From: Stutzerimonas kunmingensis
Lineage (GTDB): Bacteria; Pseudomonadota; Gammaproteobacteria; Pseudomonadales; Pseudomonadaceae
DNA length: 64,000 bases
NCBI RefSeq assembly: GCF_014764705.1
Contig: NZ_JACXXG010000009.1
Coordinates: 1 to 64,000 of the forward strand
Reading direction: 5' to 3'
Shown here in pieces: positions 1 to 7,757 of the stretch. A program made the position numbers and the translations under genes. The notes below the pieces were generated by a model. It worked only from the letters and a program-made list of their open reading frames with translations. It did not search any database and was not told the DNA's origin. The first letter of the stretch is position 1. The number at the start of each line of letters is the position of its first letter.

Positions 1-175
1 GACGGCGCCATTTGAAGACGAGGTTGGCGTTGACCTCATGCTCTCGGGCGATCAACGCGACGGATGCGCCGGGCAATAGCGTGGCCTCGACGACACGACG
101 CTTGAACTCCACCGAAAAGTTGGGGCGTCGACTGCGGCGAGGAGTAGAAGGGAGCGTATCCACAATGGTGTCCAC
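1..175 (-). CDS. tnpA: IS66-family TnpA (OrfA) N-terminus, partial
   Basis: The minus-strand frame reads a short basic leader (PSTPRRSRRPNFSVEFKRRV) followed by VVEATLLPGASVALIAREHE and NANLVFKWRR. This is the helix-turn-helix N-terminus of the small IS66 accessory protein TnpA, which transposition of most IS66 elements needs alongside TnpB and TnpC. Two GTG codons, at 175 and 163, could start translation; no ATG is available in frame. Both sit inside a strong inverted repeat (160-200). The C-terminus is beyond the window edge, so integrity cannot be judged. Confidence 0.7.
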   Translation of the reverse strand, partial: MDTIVDTLPSTPRRSRRPNFSVEFKRRVVEATLLPGASVALIAREHEVNANLVFKWRR

Positions 176-200
176 TAAAAAATGGTGGGCACCATTGTGG
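160..200 (-). repeat. Inverted repeat over the tnpA start
   Basis: Arms 160-175 and 185-200 pair over 15 of 16 positions (11 bp, one mismatch, 4 bp) around a 9-base loop. In the tnpA transcript the hairpin buries the GTG at 175-173 and the one at 163-161. It resembles the start-sequestering hairpins used by other insertion sequences to limit expression from outside transcription; that role is inferred. Confidence 0.6.
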
Positions 201-448
201 CTATTCAAGGCTTCGGTCGGCAGTGGGTGCAGGGCGGACGCTTACGATGGATGTGACGGTTGGATGAATGGGGTGGGGGTTGAATTGGCTCAGGGGTTTT
301 TTGGTTTGGTTGATTTGCTGGGTGAGATTGGGGATGTGGTTTGCCCTGCTGGATTTGGATCAGTTCTGGACGAGGGGCTTGCTGGCATCGAGTCGATGCC
401 GATTGCCGAGTTGCCTGGCGATTCAGGTTTCGCCCTGCTGGGCGAGTC

Positions 449-534
449 ACTTTTTCCAGACGCGGAAAAAGTAACCAAAAACGCTTTGCCCCTGCATCCG
501 GCCCCGCGCTCCGCGCGGGGCCGGATGCAGGGGC
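449..534 (+). repeat. Intergenic repeat copy 1 with a perfect 22-bp hairpin
   Basis: A 9-bp inverted repeat (449-457 with 464-472, ACTTTTTCC/GGAAAAAGT) is followed by AACCAAAAACGCTTTGCCCC and then a perfect 22-bp stem (488-509 with 513-534) closed by a 3-base loop. The core built around aaaagtaaccaaaa...gcccctgcatccgg resembles a repeat family seen between genes in many Pseudomonas genomes (from memory, not searched). Confidence 0.65.
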
Positions 535-713
535 GAGGGTGGGGCCTGCGACGATTTTCAACAGATGGGTGATGACGATCAGCCGACCCGTGTCGTTCGT
601 TGGAAACGTCCTTTACGGTTTTCCCTCATATTGGATCCTCGCAATCACGGACTTGCAGGCGACATCGACCGCCCCTTTCAGGAGGCCGAATGTAATCGCT
701 ACGTAGAGGGGCG

Positions 714-899
714 AGCGGCATGGATGCCGCGAGAGAACTAGGCGTCCCCCCGTAAAGGGCCATGGATGGCCCTTGCACGGTGACCCTCGGAGAAGCGATG
801 GAATGAGGGAAGTCTCGCGTAGCGAGACCCGGATGTAAGGGCAAGACTTTTTGGTTCCTTTTGGCGGGGCCGGCCATCCGGGCGACTGCCAAAAGGAAC
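714..899 (-). repeat. Intergenic repeat copy 2, hairpin chain
   Basis: On the minus strand this carries the same core as copy 1 (AGGAACCAAAAAG, CTTGCCC, ACATCCGG). It contains four inverted repeats: 854-865 with 888-899 (12 bp, GTTCCTTTTGGC), 811-817 with 821-827 (GTCTCGC/GCGAGAC), 755-763 with 766-774 (AAGGGCCAT/ATGGCCCTT) and a GCGGCAT-gg-ATGCCGC palindrome near 714-730. No gene is seen in it. Confidence 0.6.
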
Positions 900-1081
900 T
901 CGCGCAGCAGCGCGAAACAGAAGTACCGGAACACCCGGAAAATGGGTTGCTCCCCCAACTTGATCCCAGCGTGTCTGCGATAGGCATTTCCATATCCATA
1001 CTGCTAAAAAACAGGTCATATCAGCTCAATCCCGCTCGCAAAATCCCCGAAAACTCCCTATTCCAAGCCCTCCCGAACCTC

Positions 1082-1099
1082 CTGTCACAGAACCGCCAT
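1082..1099 (+). promoter_or_regulatory. Candidate Pho box (PhoB site)
   Basis: CTGTCAC-AGAA-CCGCCAT matches the PhoB consensus CTGTCAT-N4-CTGTCAT at 6 of 7 and 5 of 7 half-site positions with the right 4-base spacer. It lies 66 bases before the receptor start, upstream of genes for a phytase and PhoX, where phosphate control would make sense. No clear -10 follows, so this stays a candidate. Confidence 0.4.
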
Positions 1100-1165
1100 A
1101 TCCCCCACCTACCGTCCGCTGCAGTTCCGGGATGGACCCGGTAAACACCGTTCGGGGGATTGTTC

Positions 1166-3649
1166 ATGAGCACATACCGCAGCGGCATCCGCCATGCAGG
1201 ATTCCGCATCAGCCTGCTGGCCCTGGCCGTCAGCGCCGGTTCGGCGTGGGCCGAGGAGCCGCTTGTCATGGAGCACGTCGAAGTCATTGGCCAAGCGGTC
1301 AGCATCGATGAGGCACTGAAGGACCAGCGCAATTCCGACAGCGTGAAGAGCGTGGTGCATGCAGACGGCATCGGCCAGCTGCCGGACGACAACGCCGCCG
1401 AGGCGCTGCAGCGCATTCCGGGCATCTCGGTCGAGCGCGACCAGGGCGAAGGGCGCTTCGTCAGCGTGCGCGGCATCGCGCCGGATCTGAACAGCGTCAC
1501 CATCAACGGCACCCTGGTCCCATCGCCGGAGAGCGATCGCCGTGCCGTGGCGCTCGACGTGCTGCCATCGGAGCTGGTGCAGTCGCTGTCGGTGGTCAAG
1601 ACGCTGACGCCGGACATGGATGCCAATTCCCTGGGCGGCACCATCGAGGTACAGAGCCTGTCGGCCTTCGACCATGACGGGCTGTTCTACAGCCTCAGCG
1701 GCGAGGGCAGCCATGACGACAACGTCGACAAGACCAGCCCGAAATTCTCCGGCGCCATCAGCGACCGCTTCAGCCTGGGCGATGGCGTCGACAATTTCGG
1801 CGTCGCCGCAGCCGTCAGCTGGCAGGAGCGCGACTTCGGCTCGGACAACGTCGAGACCGGCGGCAAGTGGGACTTCGCCGACGACGGCGCGCGGCTGGAG
1901 GAACTTGAGCAGCGCGACTACGAGATCACCCGCGAGCGCACCGGCTTCGGGCTGAACTTCGACTACAAGCCGGACGATGTCAGCAGCTACTACCTGCGCA
2001 CGCTGTACAGCCGCTTCAAGGACACCGAAACGCGTAACGCCGCCGGTGTTGCCTTCGAGGATTCGCAGCTGCCGGGCGAGACCGGTGACGCCGAGGGCTG
2101 GCGCGAGCTGAAGTCCCGCGAGGACACCCAGACCGTGCAGTCCTACGTGTTCGGCGGTGAACGCATGATGGGCCTGTGGACCCTGAGCGGGCAGGCCGGT
2201 TACAGCCAGTCGCGCGAGCGCAATCCGGGCGGTATCGCCAGCGCGACCTTCGAGGGCGATTTCGCCGATGCCGGCTTTTCCAGCAGCCGCAAGCCCCGCC
2301 TGACGATCGATTCGCCCTTCTACGACCCGGCGTCCTTCGAGCTGGATGAAGTGGAGTGGGAGAAAAGCGACACCCGCGACCGCGAGAAGAACATCCGCCT
2401 GGACCTGGCGCGCGAGTACGACATCCAGGGTTACGCCGCGCAGGCCAAGTTCGGCGGCAAGCTCAGCCGCCGGCACAAGGACAACGATAACGAGGTCTGG
2501 AAATACGACGATTTCGACGACCTGACTCTGGCCGACTTTCAGGGCGGCAACGTCGACTATGCGCTCGGCCGCTTCGGCCCGGGCATCAGTGCCTCGGCCA
2601 TCGAGGGCGCGATTGGCGGTCTGGATGCCAGCGAGTTCTACGACGAGGAGGAGTCGCGCATCAATGACTTCGACATGCACGAGGACATCAACGCCGCCTA
2701 CCTGATGAACACCGTGGATATCGACCGCTGGCGCGTCATCGCCGGCCTGCGCTACGAGGGCACGCGCTTTCGCGCCAAGAGCACCGGCCTGCGCGATGAC
2801 CAGTTTGAGTCGATCTCCAGCAGCAGTCGTTATGACCACTGGCTGCCGGGGCTACACCTGCGCTACCAACTGACCGACGACACCATGATCCGTGCCGCCT
2901 GGACCAACAGCGTTGTGCGCCCGACCTTCGGCCAGCTGGCGCCCGGTTTCGTCATCGACGGCAACGACGCCGAGTTCGGCAACCCCGATCTCAAGCCGCT
3001 GGAATCGATCAACTACGACCTTGGCATCGAGCACTACATGGGCCGCGCCGGCGTGGTGTCGGCGTACCTGTTCTACAAGGACATCGATAACTTCATCTAC
3101 AACACCGATCTGGCCGGCACCGGCCAGTGGGCCGCGTTCGACGAAGCGCTCAGTTTCCAGAACGGCAGCAGCGCGAAGCTCTACGGCCTGGAGCTGGCCT
3201 ACTCGCAGAAGCTCGACTGGCTGCCGGCGCCGTGGAACGGTCTGTTGCTGGGCGCCAACGCCACCTTCAGCCAGTCCGACGCGGACATCGAAGGGCAGGG
3301 CATGCAGCGCAGCATCGACCTGCCGAATCACTCCGACACGGTCGGCAACCTGATGCTCGGCTGGGAAAACGACCGGCTCAACCTGCGCCTGGCTGCGAAC
3401 TACAAGTCGGACTACCTCTACGAGGTGGCTGGCATCGACGACGAGGCGCACGACCTGTACGTCGACGATCAGCTGTTCGTCGATTTCAAGGCGGGCTACT
3501 TCATCACGCCGAGCCTGCAGCTGACCTTCGAGGCGCTGAACCTGACGGACGAGTCCTACTACGTCTACAGCGGCCGCCGCGCCTACAACGCCCAGTACGA
3601 AGAGTACGGCCCGACCTACAAGCTCGGCCTGACCCTCACCCACTTCTGA
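1166..3649 (+). CDS. TonB-dependent outer membrane receptor
   Basis: Encodes an 827-residue outer-membrane gated channel. The ATG at 1166 is preceded by GGGGGAT. A signal peptide ends at about residue 29 (SAGSAWA). A possible TonB box (HVEVIG) follows at about 37-42. The plug domain (roughly 55-170) carries the signature ALQRIPGISVERDQGEGRFV, then VRGIAPDLNSVTINGT, LDVLPSELV and TLTPDMDANSLGGTIEV. This pattern is typical of the Caulobacter-type TonB receptor subfamily. A beta-barrel follows and ends in the terminal Phe needed for barrel assembly. The phytase gene follows after 75 bases and ExbB/ExbD/TonB after that, so import of phytate or its breakdown products, or a phosphate-linked metal chelate, is the likely role. 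The substrate is inferred from context only. Confidence 0.9.
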   Translation: MSTYRSGIRHAGFRISLLALAVSAGSAWAEEPLVMEHVEVIGQAVSIDEALKDQRNSDSVKSVVHADGIGQLPDDNAAEALQRIPGISVERDQGEGRFVSVRGIAPDLNSVTINGTLVPSPESDRRAVALDVLPSELVQSLSVVKTLTPDMDANSLGGTIEVQSLSAFDHDGLFYSLSGEGSHDDNVDKTSPKFSGAISDRFSLGDGVDNFGVAAAVSWQERDFGSDNVETGGKWDFADDGARLEELEQRDYEITRERTGFGLNFDYKPDDVSSYYLRTLYSRFKDTETRNAAGVAFEDSQLPGETGDAEGWRELKSREDTQTVQSYVFGGERMMGLWTLSGQAGYSQSRERNPGGIASATFEGDFADAGFSSSRKPRLTIDSPFYDPASFELDEVEWEKSDTRDREKNIRLDLAREYDIQGYAAQAKFGGKLSRRHKDNDNEVWKYDDFDDLTLADFQGGNVDYALGRFGPGISASAIEGAIGGLDASEFYDEEESRINDFDMHEDINAAYLMNTVDIDRWRVIAGLRYEGTRFRAKSTGLRDDQFESISSSSRYDHWLPGLHLRYQLTDDTMIRAAWTNSVVRPTFGQLAPGFVIDGNDAEFGNPDLKPLESINYDLGIEHYMGRAGVVSAYLFYKDIDNFIYNTDLAGTGQWAAFDEALSFQNGSSAKLYGLELAYSQKLDWLPAPWNGLLLGANATFSQSDADIEGQGMQRSIDLPNHSDTVGNLMLGWENDRLNLRLAANYKSDYLYEVAGIDDEAHDLYVDDQLFVDFKAGYFITPSLQLTFEALNLTDESYYVYSGRRAYNAQYEEYGPTYKLGLTLTHF

Positions 3650-3724
3650 CCCCATGCCGCTCCGGTGCCCGCCGTTCCCCTTTTCGGTCGGGCGCCGGCA
3701 GGCGGCAGCCTGAATGGATACACC

Positions 3725-5641
3725 ATGAACGCATTACCCAAAACCATGCTGCTCGGCCTGTGCATCGCATTGGCGGCCTGCCAGTCCACGCAACCAGATA
3801 CACCGGCGAAGTCGGCCCAGCTGAACATCAGCGAACCGCTGCTGGTCGGCCTCGAGTACGCCCAGCTGCTAAACGGCGACACCCCCTGGACCGGCGCCGA
3901 CCGTGTGCAGGTCGATGACCAGGGCCTGCAGCTGCTGGATGCCGCCGGTAACAGCCTGGCGCGCCACGCCGGGCGCTTCGAAGGACTGGACCATCGCGTC
4001 GACCGCCAGGGCCTGCTGCTCGCCACGGTCGAGCGCAAGCGCCAGCAGGCGATGCTGATCGGCCTGAATGCCGCGCGTGCCTGGAGCCAGCCGCTGTACC
4101 TGCCGCGCACAGCATTCGCCATCGAGGGGCTTTGCCTGTACCGCGACAGCGCGCACAACGACTTCGTGTTTCTGCTCGGTGAGGAGGGCGTCGGCGAGCA
4201 ATGGCTGGTCGGCAGTCAGGGCCGCCTGCTCGGTGAGGCGCGGCGGGTGCGCGGGCTCAGCCTGCCGCCGCAGAGCGCCTTCTGCCAGACGGACGATGCC
4301 AGTGGGCAGCTCTATGTCAACGAGGAGTCCGTCGGCTTTTGGCGTTACCCGGCCGACGCCGAGGCGCCGTTGCAGCGTGAGCCGGTCGATCTGCGCCAGC
4401 CGTTCGGCAGCCTGGCCCATGCCGCAGCGGGCATGACCTTGGTGCCGGGCGGACTGCTGGCGCTCGATCCCGAAGCCTCGGTGCTGCATCTGTACCGGCA
4501 GAACGAAGCAGGCTGGCAAGCCGATGAGGTCATCGCACTGGACGGTTTCGACGAACCGGAACGCATCAGCGCGCGCCGCAGTGCCGAGGGCGTCGAGCTG
4601 CTGCTGGCGGATGAACGCGGCCTGCAGTCGGCCCGTCTGGACTGGCAACCGACCGCGCTGTCGCAAGCCGAGCCGATCGTCAGCCTGCCGGCCGCAGTTG
4701 AGACAGGCCCGGTGCCGAGCCTGGGTGATGCCGCCGATGATCCGGCGATCTGGGTCCATCCGCGCGATCCGGCACAGAGCCGCGTGCTCGGCACCGACAA
4801 GAAGGGCGGCCTGGTGGTGTACGACCTGGACGGCCGTCAGGTGCAGGACCTGCGCGCCGGCCGGCTGAACAACGTCGATGTGCGCAGCGGCTTCCGCCTT
4901 GGCAGCAAGCGCGTGGACCTGGCCGTGGCCAGCAATCGCGATCACAACAGCCTGCACCTGTTCGCCATCGACCGGGCGAGCGGGGTGCTCCGCGATGTCG
5001 GCGAGGTCGCCACGCCGCTGAGCGAAATCTATGGCCTGTGCATGTTCCAGGATCGCCAGGGCACTACCTACGCCATCGCCAACGACAAGGACGGCACCTT
5101 CCTGCAGTACCGCCTCGATGGCAGCTCCGGCCAGCCGCGTGGCGAGCTGGTGCGGCGCTTCAAGCTGGACAGTCAGCCCGAGGGCTGCGTGGCCGACGAC
5201 CGCAGCGAGCGGCTGTTCGTCGGCGAGGAAGACGTCGCGGTGTGGGTGGTCGATGCCCGCGCCGATGTGCCGGCGGTGCCGGAGCAGATCATCGGTGTCG
5301 GCGGGCCGGTCTACGACGACATCGAAGGTCTGGCTATCTACCACGGCGAGCGCGGCGACTACCTGGTGATTTCCAGTCAGGGCAACGACAGCTACGTGGT
5401 GCTCGATGCCCAGGCTCCCTACGCCGTGCGCGGCGCCTTCCGCATCGGCCTGAACGCCGAGCGCGGCATCGACGGAGCGTCCGAGACCGATGGGCTGGAA
5501 GTCACCTCGGCCAACCTCGGCGGCATCTGGAACCGCGGAATGCTGGTGGTGCAGGACGGCCGCAAGCGGATGCCCGAGGGGACGCAGAACTACAAGTACC
5601 TGCCCTGGTCGGCGATCGCCGATGCGCTGGGGCTGGATTGA
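3725..5641 (+). CDS. Beta-propeller 3-phytase, two-domain lipoprotein
   Basis: Encodes 638 residues. The N-terminus is a lipoprotein signal with lipobox LAAC (Cys19), so the enzyme is probably membrane anchored. Residues about 325-638 form a full beta-propeller phytase domain: DDPAIWVHP, GTDKKGGLVVYDLDG, NNVDVR, QPEGCVADD, LFVGEEDVAVW, DIEGLAIY, SSQGNDSYVV and DGASETDGLEV are the family's Ca2+- and phosphate-binding loops. Residues about 30-320 look like a second, degenerate propeller, as in known dual-domain phytases. The enzyme removes phosphates from Ca-phytate. Neighbouring genes encode a TonB receptor and its energiser, an arrangement reported for phytases of other aquatic and soil bacteria. 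The ribosome binding site before ATG 3725 is weak. Confidence 0.88.
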   Translation: MNALPKTMLLGLCIALAACQSTQPDTPAKSAQLNISEPLLVGLEYAQLLNGDTPWTGADRVQVDDQGLQLLDAAGNSLARHAGRFEGLDHRVDRQGLLLATVERKRQQAMLIGLNAARAWSQPLYLPRTAFAIEGLCLYRDSAHNDFVFLLGEEGVGEQWLVGSQGRLLGEARRVRGLSLPPQSAFCQTDDASGQLYVNEESVGFWRYPADAEAPLQREPVDLRQPFGSLAHAAAGMTLVPGGLLALDPEASVLHLYRQNEAGWQADEVIALDGFDEPERISARRSAEGVELLLADERGLQSARLDWQPTALSQAEPIVSLPAAVETGPVPSLGDAADDPAIWVHPRDPAQSRVLGTDKKGGLVVYDLDGRQVQDLRAGRLNNVDVRSGFRLGSKRVDLAVASNRDHNSLHLFAIDRASGVLRDVGEVATPLSEIYGLCMFQDRQGTTYAIANDKDGTFLQYRLDGSSGQPRGELVRRFKLDSQPEGCVADDRSERLFVGEEDVAVWVVDARADVPAVPEQIIGVGGPVYDDIEGLAIYHGERGDYLVISSQGNDSYVVLDAQAPYAVRGAFRIGLNAERGIDGASETDGLEVTSANLGGIWNRGMLVVQDGRKRMPEGTQNYKYLPWSAIADALGLD

Positions 5642-5710
5642 CGTCATCGCCCGCTAACCGACCCGCAATCCAATAGCAGCTGCCCCAGTCGGGGCAGGAG
5701 GAAACGATTC

Positions 5711-6424
5711 ATGCAAACGACTCTCGAGCACATGTCCATCTGGGGCCTGATCAGCGAAGCCAGCCTGGTGGTCCAGGCGGTGATGATGATTCTGGTCCTG
5801 GCCTCGGTTTCGAGCTGGTACCTGATCATCCGTCGCAGCGTGGCGTTGCGCAGCGCCGAACGCCTGCAGCGCGGCTTTCTGCAGCGCTTCCGGCAGGGCG
5901 GCGATCTTGCCCAGCTCTATCGCGAAGGCCAGGCGCAGCCGTTGCCGGACGAGGCCGCGCTGCAGCGCATCTTCCTCGCCGGTTACGGCGAGTTCGCCCA
6001 GCTGCAACGCCAGCCGGGGATCGCGCCGGATGTGGTGGCGCAGGGTGTCGAGCGCAGCCTCTACGTGGCCGTCGCCGAGCAGGAGGAGCGTCTGGAAAAG
6101 GGGCTGCAGTTTCTCGCGACCGTGGGTTCGGTGAGCCCCTATATCGGCCTGTTCGGTACCGTGTGGGGAATCATGAACTCCTTCCTCGGCCTGTCGCAGG
6201 TGCAGCAGGCGACGCTCTCGACCGTCGCACCGGGCATCGCCGAAGCGCTGATCGCAACGGCCATCGGCCTGTTCGCGGCGATTCCCGCGGTGATGGCCTA
6301 CAACCGCTTCGCTGCCCGTGGGCAGACGCTGGTCGGCCGTTACTACGCATTCGGTAACGAGCTACAGGCGCGCCTGCATCGGCGCCTGCACGCCGCTTCA
6401 CCCAACGTCGCCGCAGCCGCCTGA
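5711..6424 (+). CDS. exbB: MotA/TolQ/ExbB proton channel family protein
   Basis: A 237-residue inner-membrane protein with AGGAGG 8 bases before the ATG. It has three predicted membrane segments (about 17-37, 135-155 and 170-195). The family's conserved region is present in the last two helices (GSVSPYIGLFGTVWGIMNSF and APGIAEALIATAIGLFAAIPAV). With ExbD it forms the proton-driven motor that energises TonB. It is the first gene of an exbB-exbD-tonB run behind the phytase gene and is therefore probably dedicated to the upstream receptor. TolQ is excluded by context: there is no tolR-tolA-tolB-pal set here. Confidence 0.88.
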   Translation: MQTTLEHMSIWGLISEASLVVQAVMMILVLASVSSWYLIIRRSVALRSAERLQRGFLQRFRQGGDLAQLYREGQAQPLPDEAALQRIFLAGYGEFAQLQRQPGIAPDVVAQGVERSLYVAVAEQEERLEKGLQFLATVGSVSPYIGLFGTVWGIMNSFLGLSQVQQATLSTVAPGIAEALIATAIGLFAAIPAVMAYNRFAARGQTLVGRYYAFGNELQARLHRRLHAASPNVAAAA

Positions 6425-6437
6425 GAAGGACGCCTTC

Positions 6438-6899
6438 ATGCTGGTCAAACCACAGCACAAACACGGGCCCAAGGCGGAAATGAACGTGGTGCCCTACATC
6501 GACGTGATGCTGGTGCTGCTGGTGATCTTCATGGTCACCGCGCCGATGCTGGTGCAGGGCGTCAAGATCGAGCTGCCCAAGGTCGCAGCCGAAGCGCTGC
6601 CGGTGGAGAACGAGCGGCAGATCCTCACGCTCTCGGTAAAGGCCGATGGCGGCTTCTACTGGAACCTGGGCAGCGAGCTGGACATCGACAACCAGACCGA
6701 CAGCGCCGTCGACCTTGCCGAGCTGCAGGCCAAGGTCGGCGCGATCATCGCCGAGTGCGGCGACACCCAGGTCTATGTCCGTGCCGACGAGGCGGCGGAC
6801 TACGGTCGTGTGGTCGCCGGTATCGCCGAGCTGCAGCGCGGCGGGGTGGTCAACCTGGGGCTGATCACCGAGGCGCCGGCCGGAGTCGGGCAGCCGTGA
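6438..6899 (+). CDS. exbD: ExbD/TolR family biopolymer transport protein
   Basis: 153 residues with one N-terminal membrane helix (about 20-40). The helix contains the family's functional aspartate in NVVPYIDVMLVLLVIFMV. The periplasmic domain ends with the ExbD-type pattern VYVRADEAADYGRVV. It partners ExbB in the proton motor. The start at 6438 follows GAGAAGGA; the stop overlaps the ATG of the next gene (TGATG), indicating translational coupling with tonB. Confidence 0.88.
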   Translation: MLVKPQHKHGPKAEMNVVPYIDVMLVLLVIFMVTAPMLVQGVKIELPKVAAEALPVENERQILTLSVKADGGFYWNLGSELDIDNQTDSAVDLAELQAKVGAIIAECGDTQVYVRADEAADYGRVVAGIAELQRGGVVNLGLITEAPAGVGQP

Positions 6900-7729
6900 T
6901 GATGACCTTCAGCACGCCCGCCGCGCATGGCAGCGAAGTTGTCCCGCGACAGTGGATCGGTCCGGCCGGGGCTGCATTGCTGACCCTCGGGATGCACGCC
7001 GGACTGTTCGCGCTGTTGCTCGACAGCTGGTCGCCAGCGCTGGAAATGCCGGTCGCCACCCAGGTGATGCAGACCCAGTTGATCAGCCTGCCGCCGCCGG
7101 CGCCAACCGAGAGCGCAGTGCCGGTCGAACCGCCCGTCGAGCCCGCGGTCGAACCGCCGCCGCGTGAGCCACAGGTCGATACCCACGCCCAGCAGCAGCG
7201 ACTCGAGCAGGCCGAGCTGGCCTTCAAGCGCGCCGAAGAGGAGCGCAAGGCCGAGCAGCTGAAGCAGCAGCGCGAGCAGTTGGAACGCCAGCGGGAACAG
7301 CAGCGTCAGCGCGACGAGCAACGCCGCCAGGAACAGGCACAGGAGCGGGAACGGATGGCTCAGGAAGAGGCACGGTTGCAGGCGGCGCGCGAAGCCGAGG
7401 CAACGGCACGCGCGGAAGCGGCTGAGCGCGCACGACAGGCTGCAGCGGCCGAGGCAGCCAGCCGGCAATACCTGCCGATTGCCAAGAAGCTGCCGGTCTA
7501 CCCGCAACGGGCGCTGGACTCCGGGCTTCAGGGTTCCTGCACGGTCAGCTACACGGTCGATGTGCAGGGGCGCGTGCGCTCGCCCGAAGTGGTCGGCGAC
7601 TGCCATCCGCTGTTCATCCGCCCATCACTCACCGCCGCCAAGAGCTTTCGCTACCAGCCGCGCATCGTCGAAGGCCGCGCGGTTGCCGTGCCCGACGTAA
7701 AGAACACCTTCCATTACCGCATCGAATGA
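6899..7729 (+). CDS. tonB: TonB family protein with TolA-like coiled coil
   Basis: 276 residues. One N-terminal membrane anchor (about 20-42) is followed by a proline-rich stretch (LPPPAPTES..., VEPPVEPAVEPPP). A long Glu/Gln/Arg/Ala-rich segment of about 100 residues (about 98-200) is clearly a charged coiled coil. The C-terminus (about 203-276) is a TonB C-terminal domain: LPVYPQRALDSGLQGSCTVS, VDVQGRVRSPEVV and FRYQPRIVEGRAVAVP. The coiled coil is like that of TolA, while the C-terminal domain and gene order (exbB-exbD-tonB) fit TonB. The long rod may help span the periplasm to the receptor encoded upstream. Confidence 0.85.
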   Translation: MMTFSTPAAHGSEVVPRQWIGPAGAALLTLGMHAGLFALLLDSWSPALEMPVATQVMQTQLISLPPPAPTESAVPVEPPVEPAVEPPPREPQVDTHAQQQRLEQAELAFKRAEEERKAEQLKQQREQLERQREQQRQRDEQRRQEQAQERERMAQEEARLQAAREAEATARAEAAERARQAAAAEAASRQYLPIAKKLPVYPQRALDSGLQGSCTVSYTVDVQGRVRSPEVVGDCHPLFIRPSLTAAKSFRYQPRIVEGRAVAVPDVKNTFHYRIE

Positions 7730-7757
7730 TGCCGTTACGACTCAGGAACCGTTTTCG

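Larger units (their letters stand above)
1..245 (-). mobile_element. IS66-family insertion sequence, terminal part (cut by window edge)
   Basis: Read on the minus strand, an element end starts with GTAAGCGTCCGCC, the terminal form typical of IS66-family elements (outermost base at 245). About 70 bases inside it a TnpA-type reading frame begins and runs off the left edge. The 8 bases outside the end (246-253, gatggatg) would be one copy of a target duplication; the other copy lies outside the window and cannot be checked. Whether the element is complete is unknown. Confidence 0.75.
246..1165. other. Non-coding stretch dominated by hairpin repeats
   Basis: About 920 bases without a convincing gene. 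Open frames on both strands have no recognisable domain, no good ribosome binding site and low-complexity translations. The stretch holds two related hairpin-bearing repeat copies in opposite orientation (449-534 and 714-899) and ends in the leader of the TonB-dependent receptor gene, where a Pho-box-like sequence is seen. Confidence 0.7.

Noticed and set aside
613-1019. Overlapping minus-strand reading frames of 93-128 codons
   Set aside because: They run through hairpin repeats, have no ribosome binding site or domain, and give low-complexity translations in several frames at once.
1109-2839. 576-codon open frame antisense to the TonB receptor
   Set aside because: It is a GC-bias shadow of the receptor gene; the sense frame has a full signal peptide, plug and barrel.
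3869-5647. 592-codon open frame antisense to the phytase
   Set aside because: No recognisable domain; the phytase motifs on the other strand are decisive.
6438-6899. TolR identity
   Set aside because: There is no tolA-tolB-pal context; the gene sits between exbB and tonB after a TonB receptor.
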